DNA of 64,000 nt from Ailanthus altissimus (Eukaryota > Streptophyta > Magnoliopsida > Sapindales > Simaroubaceae), in contig OX327696.1 in the NCBI GenBank assembly GCA_946807835.1, positions 8,878,501-8,942,500 on the forward strand, given 5' to 3'. A program made the position numbers and the translations under genes. Below the pieces are notes generated by a model. The model was not told the origin of the DNA and did not search any database. It worked only from the letters and a program-made list of their open reading frames with translations. Shown here in pieces: positions 1 through 12,700 of the stretch. How positions within the stretch are numbered: position 1 is the stretch's first letter; each line of letters starts with the position of its first letter.

Positions 1-2047
1 CACTTAACTTGCTCTCCAAATTATATCCCGATAATTTTCAATCAATATTCTCACATACTTGATACATCACTTTTGAGATTTAATTTAAAATAAAAATTTA
101 TAATATTTAACATTACTCGTGAGATAAATACCTAAATGTGAGGTTAGACAACTCGACCTAGAAGTTTCAAGGTCAAGCTACGTCAAAGGCTCCAAGTATC
201 CCGTGGCTGAATATTGGCACCACATGGATATGGATTCTTAGAGAGAAATTATAATTTAAAATTTTTTAAAGAATGTTTTGAGAATTAATAAATTAATTGT
301 GCTTAAAAATTAATAAATTAATTATGCTTTTAATAAAAAAATAAAAATATTACATGTATTTTATGAAAGCGCATTACTACATATACGAACTATGAATATA
401 AATTTATCCATACAAAATAATATTAAATGAGTGAAAAAAACAATTAAAGCCAATGAATAGAAATAAAAGATATGATAAAAATACACCCCACTGTGCACTT
501 TCCGTATAAGGAATTGTACATGCTATCGGATATATTCTTTATCATTGAAAATTATTAAGTAAATCATTTTCCTGTGCATAGCACATCAAATTATCAAATG
601 GGAAGATTGGATTAGTAAATTTAATTGTATTATCAAGTACATAAAAAAGGAAAAAAGAAACAAAATGTAATAGTAAATTTCCTGTCCAGAGCTCTCTGAA
701 TTCGCTATGTCAAATGTGGCAACGGGCAAGCTCAGTCTTTCATAAATTGTCACCAGAGAAATAAGAAGGCTGCGTTGGGAATTGTGAGAATACGACTTCG
801 AAACCAGCACTATTGTGAAACGGAAGCATTAGTTTTAAAGTGAAAATGGACGAGTGTGTGATAAATATAATTTTTGAAATTCAACTCTTTTCTATTTAAA
901 CAAAGGTATAATAAGTTTACCATCAAATAACTGAGCAAAATCAGTTTAACTTAGAAAGTAAGGCGACAAATGAGTACTAAACACTTCAACCTCTTGTTTT
1001 TTTTAATCATTAAGATATAACATTATTGAATAAATTCACCAACAATACATCAAACTGCTAATACAAAGAGACAGATTACCATAACTCTTACATAAGATAA
1101 TTATAATATAAAATGTCCAAACTTAACTATCTCCCCATAAAGAAATTATCAAGCCCCATTATGGAGATTATCCCAAAAGTCAGGATCACTACTCTTATTT
1201 TGGATAAAAAAATCCAACCCTCGGGTAGGAGGAACAAAAACCTCACAAAGAGATATGACTCCTCACATTAGAGGAAAAAATATAATTGCAAATTTACAAA
1301 ATTTCTACGACTACAAGTTACAGTATTAACCTTTCTACATCACATTAAGTCACAGACAACAAAATTACTAACAACTCAATATAGTTTTAACACAGAAAGT
1401 TCATGGAGATGCTTTTATCTGGATGGTGGAGCGGCGGACTAGAAGCCACAGGAGGTTGCAAGACATTGAAAAAAGGTCAGATGACGACTGCAGTGAGCAG
1501 TGTGCTCGAGGAGTAGAGGCACTTAACCAAGGTGATTGCAAAGGTGACAGGCTACTGGAAACCGATCACAACAGAAAAGGGTACAGCAGCATCTAGCAAG
1601 GGGGTCATCGAAGGCTATCCAACACAGGCAGAATTGGTAGATCTACACTACCGATGAAGACGTAGAAAGACCGTCATAAGGCCAACATGAATGAGCAATT
1701 CATCCGTCAATGAGTTACTAGCTCCACTGTGCTCAGTGGAGCATTGCCTCTACTACAGTCGAGGCGGTCGGCCCATCAAAAGAGACCGACAAAGATGTAT
1801 AATGAAAAATAAAATGAAAACAGAAAAACAAACAAAAACAAGAAAAACAAAGAAATGAAGAAAAAAGAGAGGGGGAAAGTTTGTGGCAAACAGAGGGGGG
1901 GAAGTTTGTGGAGCAAGAAGGGAGAGGCTGCGGTTTTGCTTTAGGTTTTTCTTTTGGGTTGAGCGTTTTTGATCAAAAAGGATTTTTTTCAACTATTATG
2001 CTCTAAAAGTTAAACAAACGGATTTCTCAACCTCACAAAAACTTCTA

Positions 2048-2086
<39 letters not shown>

Positions 2087-2266
2087 GAAAGAATTTAACA
2101 AGAACACTAGGACAAATCCTAGACTAACATCTGAAAAGTTTCCGCTATTTTTTCTGCGTCCTAACAATGACAACCCTAAACAAGGTTCTTTCACGGATTA
2201 ATCATTTTAATTCTTGAAACCCTAAGGCTAAGAAAAGTATATTATGTTTATTTATGTTACCTATTC
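1..2266. other. Intergenic DNA, no gene recognised
   Basis: AT-rich sequence without a supportable coding exon on either strand. A more GC-rich patch at about 1430-1760 is followed by a purine-rich stretch at 1860-1920; it could be an old transposon leader, but I see no LTR, primer-binding site or domain. Short ORFs here (for example on the minus strand at 1753-1992) are low-complexity Leu/Phe-rich readings of the purine tract and are not called as genes. Confidence 0.5.
2050..2083. repeat. (TA)n microsatellite
   Basis: About 17 uninterrupted TA dinucleotides, seen directly. Likely to vary in length between individuals. Confidence 0.95.
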
Positions 2267-2289
2267 AATGTCTTCCCATGGGCAATCAC

Positions 2290-2700
2290 GTCAGATTTGG
2301 GATGCTTGTACGCTTACATGGGAACACAGAAAAGTGATGTATCTCAATAAATTGTTTCAAAAACCACAGAAAGTTTTATAGCTCCTGATTATGGTATGAT
2401 TTTTGGACCAGAACTTGAGATCACCTCTGTTAATCATTATCACAAGTATCCAAATGAGTCATTGCAAAACCACGAAATGAAGAGTATCAATCTTATGAAT
2501 GCAATGCCAGCCAAGTCCTCGTGTATCCTGATTCATATATACACAAGAAGCTAGAAAGTGGATAGTGATAAATTAAAGTTATGATGAAGCCACTGATTAT
2601 AATGGGGATTTGTCATATTCAGGCAACAGCTCTGAGGACCCTTGCTGGCCTAATAATAGATGGGGACTAAAGAGACGGAAGTTCAGTGAATAAGACATTG
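2290..2700 (+). pseudogene. Possible broken coding fragment, unknown family
   Basis: Three plus-strand reading frames carry short stretches that look protein-like and could follow one another if frameshifts are allowed: one containing IWDACTLTWEH near 2297, one containing DYGMIFGPELEITS near 2385, and one containing EDPCWPNNRWGLKRRKFSE near 2635 that ends at a stop. No splice sites join them and stops lie between them. This fits a decayed processed copy or gene fragment. I do not recognise the parent family, and chance composition is possible. Confidence 0.3.
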
Positions 2701-3708
2701 TGTTCCCATCAATTCAAAGCAACGGTGTGAAATGAAACAAGACAAGACATTATTTTCTTTAAAATGAATAAGATGTAAAGTTATCCGTCCAAATTCCCAC
2801 TATCTTAATGTGACTAAATGATCCCTACATCTATGCTGAATATTTCAACATGGCAGAAGATGCAATATTGCAATCTACAAACAGCTTCCACTTGTTTTAA
2901 ATCAGACTTTCATTGAAGAGAGATAAAATACATGCACCTTAACTGATATAATGATCATGTGTTTCAACTAATATGTATATGGTGAAGCAGCAACCTTATA
3001 TTATTACACAATCAGTTCCTTGCACCAAGAAAAATTATGGCATAGATTATGGTTGCTTTGCAAGAAAGCTCTACTTTTACAAAAGTTCAGTATGTAAAAC
3101 GCAACACAAAAAATACAAATAAAATTTTTTTTTAGCACAATGAATAGAGGACTATAACCTACTTGAGAAAACCATAACCGCATATTCTCACTACACAATC
3201 TTGTATGTTTTGTAGAAGTTGAGAATTAATCTAACGGAATTTAAATGTGTTTCATTAACTGGTCAAGGTCGCTTAATGGTATTCTTAAAGAAGTTTATGC
3301 TTATATTAGTGATTTCAATATTTCCCACACTTCTCAAAGTTTATAAGGTACAGCAATCTGTTATCAGAATTCGGAAAGATGTTTGCTTGCGGATTGGACA
3401 CCTAATAATATCTCACAGTACTAATCAGTCTCATATCTCAAGCAAATTTAGTTCTGATGCTCTGGGAGAAAACAAGAGTCAGAGACAGTTAAGCAACAAA
3501 ATCTGCTCAATTTCCAAAGGGTTTGCCATTCCATCTTCAAAATTAATTTACAAGGGCAATTGAGTAAAGCACATCCAAGCTAATATTGCCACACGGCAGA
3601 AATGATGGCAATTAAAATATACCTCCAATCTCAATCCACCTAGTGCCCATGAAAAAGCTCAATCTACTGCTTGAAAGAGTTCAAAACGCAACCTTGTTTC
3701 TGGGTTCC
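2701..3708. other. 3' flank of the YaaW-like gene
   Basis: On the minus strand this lies downstream of the YaaW-like stop codon at 3709 and probably holds its 3' untranslated region in the first few hundred bases. No further coding exon was found. Plus-strand ORFs at 3219-3563 and 3643-3849 lack recognisable domains and are antisense to this flank. Confidence 0.45.
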
Positions 3709-6700
3709 TCATTCATCATCAGATGGCAACCTATATGTGCGGGTAATACGTATCTGATGCAAAAACAACTATTTAGTAACCAAATATGTAACATATGCAT
3801 GTCAAAATTCAGCTTTCTCAGAAAGCTGTTCATTTGCAATCCATATTAACATCATTCAACAAACAAAACTGAATCTACATGTGGGTCTACTTATACTAAT
3901 AAAGACACATAAACCAGATCGTAAAAGATCATCAGAACTAACAAGACACTAGATAGACCTGACAGAACTAAGGAAATTCAGCTCATGCCTTATGCAATTG
4001 TGACCTACTGGCAGAAAGGAAAAAAAAACAGCAGCAGATCCAGACAATTAGACTCACAAGTCTTGTCTGGCTCATTATAAGACTTTTTTTTTTGTTGTTG
4101 TTGTTGTTGTTAAAACTGTTGTATCAATTGCTCTACTCATACAAACCAGATTTCCGATGGAGACAAACTGTCATGCAAAAGTCATTAATGCATTAAAACT
4201 ATATTTTAATAAGAAACTAAAAGAACCATATAAACAAAGAAAAAAAAGGACATGCAGTTGAGAACCAGGATTGACAGAGCAGACAAAAGCCAAGGAGCAT
4301 GTAACAAATATAACCATCAATGAACTGTATGAATCCTTCCCTCCCCTCGACAATATGATAGCATGATATTTTACCTGAGCAAAAGCATAAATGGCTCGCA
4401 ATATTCTAGCATAATCAGTTCCAAGCATTTGAATGACAACATCGGCCAGAAATGTTCCCCACAGCCTGCACAAGGTACCAATAAATATTTAAGGGTATTT
4501 GAATAATGAATTTCCTAGAAAGGCCACAAAGAAACACAGTTGAATCAGAAAAAACAGCAGAATTTTTACAGTAAATAACTTGGCTGAAAATATTTGCCCA
4601 AGAGTGGAGCAAATCTTACACAAATTAAATTTGACTGAAACAAAGAAATAAAAAATGTAGACAAGACAGCTGGAAATATTTTCTCTTTTCTTGATTAAAA
4701 AAAAAAAAGAATACCACTCAAAGTGACTGTCCTAGCATGAATATTTATGGTTTTAGGGTTTTAAGTTCAGGGATGAAGATTGATGGTTGGGGCCGCAGGA
4801 TTAGGATTTCAGTCTATCAGTATTTTGTCAATGTAGCAAGAGCCACGTATTTAGAAGAAATAAATGGCAAGATAAATAAGCGGTGACAATAAAGTAAATA
4901 AGAAACATGATACAGTGCATGAGTGGAGAAGAGCTAAAACATGAGGTTTAGCTTACTAAGTGTGAAAAAAAATAGTTGTTTTACAACATAAAATTTTCTA
5001 AATGTAACTATGAAATAATGAGAACCATAATATTCATGTACAAGATTTATTAAGATTTTAAAGACTATCTCAGTAATCTTAACGTATTTTTTTAAAGTGT
5101 CAGATTGAGGCAAAATCCCATTCTAGAAAATATCCTCATCTAGCTGTTCACCTACTTCAGCACAACCTTCTGGTATGTCTCAGGGTTTGCAGTCATCTCC
5201 CAACATCTTTATTCAAGTTTCAACATAATCTCTATTAAAAGTTTTGTACTCTTGCAGGTTGGACTAATGCCTTGGTTGGGCATAGGAACTCACTCTTCTC
5301 TTGCCATAGCAGAACTACTGCAATATTTGGCTTTATGGTACAAACTCTTTTTCGATAGGTAACTATGAAAAATTATTAAATGAAAAAGGGATTTACATAA
5401 AGAGATCACCAGTCCGTTATAATAGGACCAGCTTAAGATTAAAAAAAATTAAAAATTAAATTAAAAAAACATGCAAAATGTGTAATGAGGATGTCTAAAC
5501 TAAAAACAACCAAAACAAGCTCTGTCTAGCTAACTCTTAGTAACAGAACCTGTTCCGTCATACATCTTAACCCAAAAACAACCTCCTAGTTTGGTGACAG
5601 CATGTTTAAGATGAACCTATGCCTGCTGCCAGGCAATGGAGAATTCCTTCGTGATTTACACTTTGTTGAGTGAGCATAGATTTGGGCCCTGACTCTCAAT
5701 CGTTGAATAGATCTCACTCTCTCGCTCTTTACAATGCATCTTTCATCGTTGCTTCCACTAACAGATATCTATTCTCCTCTACACCGAAAAGACTGCAGAA
5801 AAAGACACTTCCACTTGACCTTAGCTTTATCTTTGTTTGCACTGATCTTTATTAGCTAGTTCTGGTAGTTTCTATGACGACTCAGCTATGCCAAGAGTTT
5901 TGGCTCTTGTGAATAAATTATGATGTTTATACTGGGCACAAATTCTATTTGTGAATTTCTCACTGTTCCATTGTTTGGTATTAGCCTTAAGTCTGGCTAG
6001 GACTCCTCATCAATGCAAGATAAATCCACCTCCAAATCTAATAAACAAAGAACCTATCACAATTAAAGCAAATTAGACCAGGTAATGGTGGCACCAGTAG
6101 AGAAAGGATCAATGAGATTAGTTTCCATGCACAAAACAATCAAGTTACACATTAGTATCCCTTGACTGTATTTTTCCATGCACCATGCACCATGCAACAC
6201 AAGACTTTCAGAAGCAAAGGTTACAAATTACAAAATGCACTAGTTTAGATGTTTAGTAATATTACTGTAAACATAATTTTCATTACCATTCAAAAGGATT
6301 CTTGTCTCCTAGGATTTGTGACAATGTGAAATAACAAAAAGAAGATATAAGTGATAGACAAAGTGTTGGAAAATGAAGATAATAAGCTGTGTTGCAAGTC
6401 CATACATTGGGCCAAGTAACACCACCATACTCCTCAAACCAAGATATTTTGTTGCAGCACCAGCAAAGCCCTGCCAACAATTAAGAGTACTAACATGAAA
6501 GCTGAACAGGATAGAAAAGAAATTTATTGTCCTATGGTATTAACCCGCATAATTAGTCAATTATATGATATTATTAACAACAATCAACTTGGTTATAATT
6601 CTTCTTTTAATTCTACAATTAATAAATAAATATTATACTCATAAATTAGCTGTTGTCCCCTGAGCATCCAACTTACATCCAACTTATACTCTTAAATTAG

Positions 6701-9700
6701 CTGTGGTCCTCTAAGCATCCAGCTTATACTCATAAATTAGCTGTGGCCTCTAAGTATACAAGTTATGTAAAATTTTATTAATATAATATAGTAATACGTA
6801 ACGTTAAACTGAGACCACAACACGAAATAACAAAGTGTAAAGGAAATAAGAATTAACATGGCACACAATTTTCAATAAATGAACTCTTGAACATCCATAC
6901 AGAGAGAAAAAGAGAGAGAGAGAGATATAATAGATGGATCAACTTTGGTTATACGGTGCACAAAAAGTGTAAAGGCATTGAAACAGATTCTATCACAATT
7001 AATGATATGTCACCTGCTTAGCTGCAAGCAAGGCTGCTCTGGACTCCAAATTAATAGCAGCTAATTGTGCACCCTGAAAATGCAGAAAGCACAGAACACT
7101 TTAGTCCATGCCAACATGCTTGTCATTATGTAACAATAGCTTGGCAAATATATCTATGATTGTAGCTAGAAAGCCAGTGAATTTAGCCAAGTGATGACAT
7201 AATTTAGAATTTGCCAGTCATTCACATCATAAAAAAAAAAAGGAAAATCTGTCAGCTTAGGCAAAATGTGCCTACACCTATCATAAAATCTAAAAATTTT
7301 GTTCAATCACACTTAACCTTCATTCCATCCACATGAAAAAGATCAGATATCAATTGATAAAAATAGGAAAAAGACAAAGCAGGAAAATGAGAGACAGATA
7401 AAAGAGATAAACAATAAAAGAACAGAGAATTAAATAAGGAACAGCAAAATAAGAGAGAGAGAGAAACAAGAATAGGTCGAAAATGTAAATCTTGTCAGCT
7501 TAGGCAAAATGTGCCTACACCTATCATAAAATCTAAAAATTTTGTTCAATCACACTTAACCTTCATTCCATCCACATGAAAAAGATCAGATATCAATTGA
7601 TAAAAATAGGAAAAAGACAAAGCAGGAAAATGAGAGACAGATAAAAGAGATAAACAATAAAAGAACAGAGAATTAAATAAGGAACGGCAAAATAAGAGAG
7701 AGATAGAAACAAGAATAGGTCGAAAATGTAAATCTTGATTAGAATTGAGTTATTTAGAGAGAATTGGGGAGGAAACTTCTAACATCATCATATTATTTCT
7801 TTAATCAGCTTGTATTCTCCAAATAAAAAATATGAATCCTATTTATGTTAGCAAGGTTGTAAACAAAATTTTAAATCTATTCCAAGGAACTCAAATAAGA
7901 AAAATAGGGAAACTAAATCTAATCTTAACAGAAAAATATAAGCCTTGATTATATAGTATCTCCAAATCCTTTAAAATACAATAACTAAGTTTTTGGAAAC
8001 AAAATCTAAACCAGACACAAAATATCAAGAATCCTTTCAAAAAATATATATCTCTTAAAGATATGTAAAACTTAGATTCTATATTCTACATCATTCTCTA
8101 CCAAAAAAAGACTTTACTTCTAGCAAGTTAAACTGATAGTAATGATCAAAGCAAGGAGAAGTTGGCATCTTCACATCAGTTTGTATTAGGTGATTTAGGG
8201 GTAGGGATGTGTCCAAAGAATGCATACTTGTTATAGAAATAATAAGATGATTTATTTCACCTAATCTTTAAAAATTCTTAAAAATACAAAATTTCCTAAA
8301 GCAGATAAAAACTCAGTAACTGATTCTGGATCAACTAGGAATAAGCAACCTGTAAATAAAATAGTTATGATTCAGAATATGATTAGCAATTTCAAGTAGT
8401 TCTATGGTATGTTCAGCCAAGATAGGCTAATCATTGTAAATTTCTGTGAAGAAATCAACGTTAAGGGTATCCAGTAAACAAAGCACGTCATGACTCAGTT
8501 TAGGGGATGGATTTAAGTCGTTGTTCCCAAGCATATTATATTATTATTAACACTTTAAATAGAGTGTTTATTTGCTGCACGATATCTGTTGTTTTCTGCA
8601 ATAGATGATGACAGGTCAAGGCAAGGCAAAGCCAGAGATCTAATAATATCCATCGGATGATTACACTGGTTCTAAGGCTGCCCAGACACTGAACAACACA
8701 GCACAGAAGTTGTGGGTGTTCTTGCACTAATAGGCAAAGCAAGTTTGGGGTCTTCCCAACACATTGGTATCACGAGGTAAGGTGAGTCATGATTGACATA
8801 GGCCTCTGTTACTGATACACTATTACATATAATAGGCAAAAGTTTCATATAAACATACTAGATACAAATGCATGCGCATGCATGTGTATGTGTGTGTGTA
8901 TATATATAGCATGGTAGATGTGAGACCCATAACAAATAATAGATAAGGTAAGAATTATGTAATAGCTGTGAGGTGTAAAGTGTGATCTGTTATAAAATAA
9001 GGTATGATATAAGTATTGTAATAATGGTATGTTAGGCTATTTACGTAATTATGAGATTCCATAGAGATAAAAATATGATTAGCCACCATGTGTAATAGTA
9101 TATAATGGTTGTAGTACTATTGAAGGATTCCCTCACAAGCCTTAAAAAGGACCCTAGTTTGCTTGGAAGGGCAGAGTTCCCTGGAGTGCCAATAAGCCTT
9201 GCAAGATATTCTTGATTATATATATATAGGCCTTCTCTTATGTAGACATCTATAACTTAACATAAGTTATGGACAATCAAATTACAGCCATCAGATTGAT
9301 CTTACGGATAGAAAAAAGTTAAATATTGTGGGTTGCACAGTATAATTTCACTGTGCAGTCACTGTTTAACATTTTACAGCCGCAATATTTGAATTTTTTT
9401 TATCCATCAGATCAATTTAACCATTATAATTAATGTCAAGTTACGAATGTTTGTTTCTGAGAACTTCTGTATATATATAGACACACATAATTATAATGTG
9501 CGAACGTCCACATGATTTTAACATGTAGATGTATTAAGTCCCATCAATGGTATTTAATACATTCTCATTTAAAAACATGCGAACATCCACATTTGAGAAT
9601 GATATAGCACGTTGTAAATCTCACTGATGAACTTTAATATGTTCACATTTTAAAAATATACGAATATTGCACTTTGAGGGCTATATATTTGTGTGTGTAC

Positions 9701-12700
9701 TAGAGTGCATGGAACACTTAGGTTTGCAAGGCATTGGCCTTATTTCTAGTACATAAAAGCCAATCACATATTAACACGTCACAAATAATAACCACTAATT
9801 TGAAGGCAAGATTCACTTTTGGAATGCAAAACCCTATTTTTTTCCTTCCAAAGATCATTTTTGTCTTATTAGTTTGGCTAACCTTCTCAATAAAATTTGA
9901 TTTGTCTTTCCAGAGAAGGTTTGTCTTCCAACCTTCCAAACAAATGTCTATTTTCCTTTCCTTGGCAGAAATCCACCTTCACCTTAGATATCCACCAATT
10001 CAAATAATGCATTGCACAAATTAGAGAGGACATCTGTAAGAGTAATTGAGAGAAGACTTGTATATTTCTCGTCTTGTTTACAAGTATTTATAGAAAGAAG
10101 GAAGTCATTTAATTTCTACTCTACAACTACTATCTATTACTTGACAACTACCAACTATTTTTACAACTAATTAATATACTTCAACACTCCCTCTCAAGCT
10201 AGAGCATATAAATCATATGCATCAAGCTTGTTACAAATAAAATCAATTTGAGGACTCCGGAGAGATTTAGTATGGATGTCTACTAGTTGATTGTTTGAGC
10301 TGACATAACTTATGGAGATATTGCTAGATAAAATCTTCTCTCGAACAAAATGGCAATCAATCTCTATATGTTTTGTCCTTTTATAAAACACTGGGTTTGA
10401 TGAAATGTGAATGGCAACTTAATTATCACAAAGTAATTTCATTTGTGATATATCTGTAAATTTTAGCTCTTGGATTAACTGTTTCAACTATATAAGTTCA
10501 CATGTTGCTAAAGCCATTGCAAGATATTTTGCTTCTACACTTGACCTAGCAACAATAGCTTGCTTCTTACTTTTTCAAGATACAAGATTTCCTCAAATAA
10601 GAACACAATACCTAGTGGTAGAACGTCTATCTAATGGAAATCCTGCCCAATCAGCATTCCAGTATCCAACAACCTATATATGACCCTTATTACCCTTATT
10701 CTCATATAACATACCTTTACCTGATGCACCTTTGATATAGCGTAAGATTCGAATAACCGCATCCCAATGAGTGTCACATAGAGACTGCAGAAATTGACTG
10801 ACAACACTAATCGGAAAGGAAATATCAGGCCGTGTGATGGTGAGATAATTAAGTTTACCAACTAATTTTCGATATCTCCTAGGGTCTGTAAGAGGCTCAC
10901 CCTGTCCAGGTAAAAGTTTAGAGTTAGGATCCATGGGAGAGTCTATGGGTTAGCAATCCATCACCTCTATTTCTTGAAGAATATCCAAAGCATACTTTCT
11001 TTGAGAAATAACAATCCCAGAGCTAGACTGAGCCACCTTAATACCAAGGAAGTATCTGAGTAATCTCAAATCTTTGATCTGAAAATAATCAAACAAGTGA
11101 TTTTTTAATTGCTTAATACCATCTTGATCATTTCCTGTTATGACAATATCATCAACGTAGATTACCAGATATATACATTGACCTTATAGTGTACGCTTAT
11201 AGAAAACAGAGTGATCTGATTGACTTCAAATCATGCCAAACTTCTGGATGACAATGTTGAAACGACCAAACCAGGCACAAGGAAATTGTTTTAAACTATA
11301 CAATGAGCGACGAAGTTTACATACCAAACCAGACTCTCCCTGAGCACCAAAACTAGTTGGTTGCTCCATATAGATTTCTTTCTGAAGTTCACCATAGAAA
11401 AAGGCATTTTTGACGTCGAGTTGGTGCAATAGCCATTGGCAAATAGCAGCCATAGATAAGAACAACCGAACAAATGACATTTTACCCACAGGAGAGAAGG
11501 TGTCAAAATAATCCAGACCATATACATTGGTCTTGTGGTGTACGCTCATAGAAAATAGAGTGATCTGACTAACTTCGAATCATGCCAAACTACTGGATGA
11601 CAATGCTGAAACGACCAAACCACGCACGAGGAGATTGTTTTAGACCATACAATGAGCAACGAAGTTTACATACCAAACCAGACTCCCCTTGAGCAACAAA
11701 ACTAGATGGTTGCTCCATATAGATTTCTTTCTGAAGTTCACCATAGAAAAAGGCATTTTTGATGTTGAGCTAGTGCAACAACCATTGGCAAATAGCAGCC
11801 ATAGATAAGAACAACCGAACAGATGACATTTTAGCCACAAGAGAGGTGTCAAAATAATCTAAGCCATAAGTCTGTATGTACCCTTGGCAACCAACTGTGC
11901 TTTTAACCTATCAACTTGACCACTAGGTCCAATCTTAACAGTAAAAACCCAACAATAACCAAAGGTAGAGTGGCCGAAGGGCAATTGGACTAATTCCCAT
12001 GTTCCATTATTATGCAAAGCAGTCATTTCCTTAACCATTGCTTGACACCACCGAGGATGTGAAAGAGCATCACGGAAAGTAGTAGGGACAGAGACAGGAT
12101 AAAGTAAACACAAAAACATAATATGATAAAGACAGTCGATGATAACTAAGAAAATTGTATATAGGATGAGGATTGCAAGTTGAGCATATACCTTTATGGA
12201 CAGTAATAAAAAATTGGTCAACATGTGGTAGGACCTCGGTAAGAGTGATCGGGAGCAAGTGAGTCGGAAGGAACCTCAAGTGCTGCAGAAGCGGTATCAC
12301 TATCATCACCTGTAGGAGAAAAAGGAATAAGACTCTCATGAACCGGAGAGAGAGAATCCTCAGGAGGAGGATCATATTGTGGGACAGGAACAAGTTCAAT
12401 GTTTGACTCAGGAGGAGGAATAATATAAGGAACTGGAAGATCCCCTGTGATTGACATGTTCTAAAACAGAGGAAGAAAAGAAATGGAAAGACTCAAAAAA
12501 TGTGACATCAGCAGAAAAGAAATGACGTCGGGTGTCAGGAGAATAGCACCTATATCTTTTCTGAAGATGTAAGTAGTCAAGAAAAATATATTTAATGGAT
12601 CGAGTGGATAATTTTTCTTGACCAGGAGAGAAGACATGGACAAAACATGTGCAGTTAAAAACACGTAGCGAAAGAGAAAACAATGGTTGATTAGGATACA

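Noticed and set aside
3219..3563. 114-residue plus-strand ORF
   Set aside because: No domain, AT-rich codon use, and antisense to the 3' flank of the YaaW-like gene.
6389..6410. Donor choice at the ATGGTGGTG site for exon 10 of the YaaW-like gene (6426)
   Set aside because: Using the later donor at 6405 gives LLGPMLWGTFLAD across the junction in the correct phase, whereas the earlier one breaks the frame.
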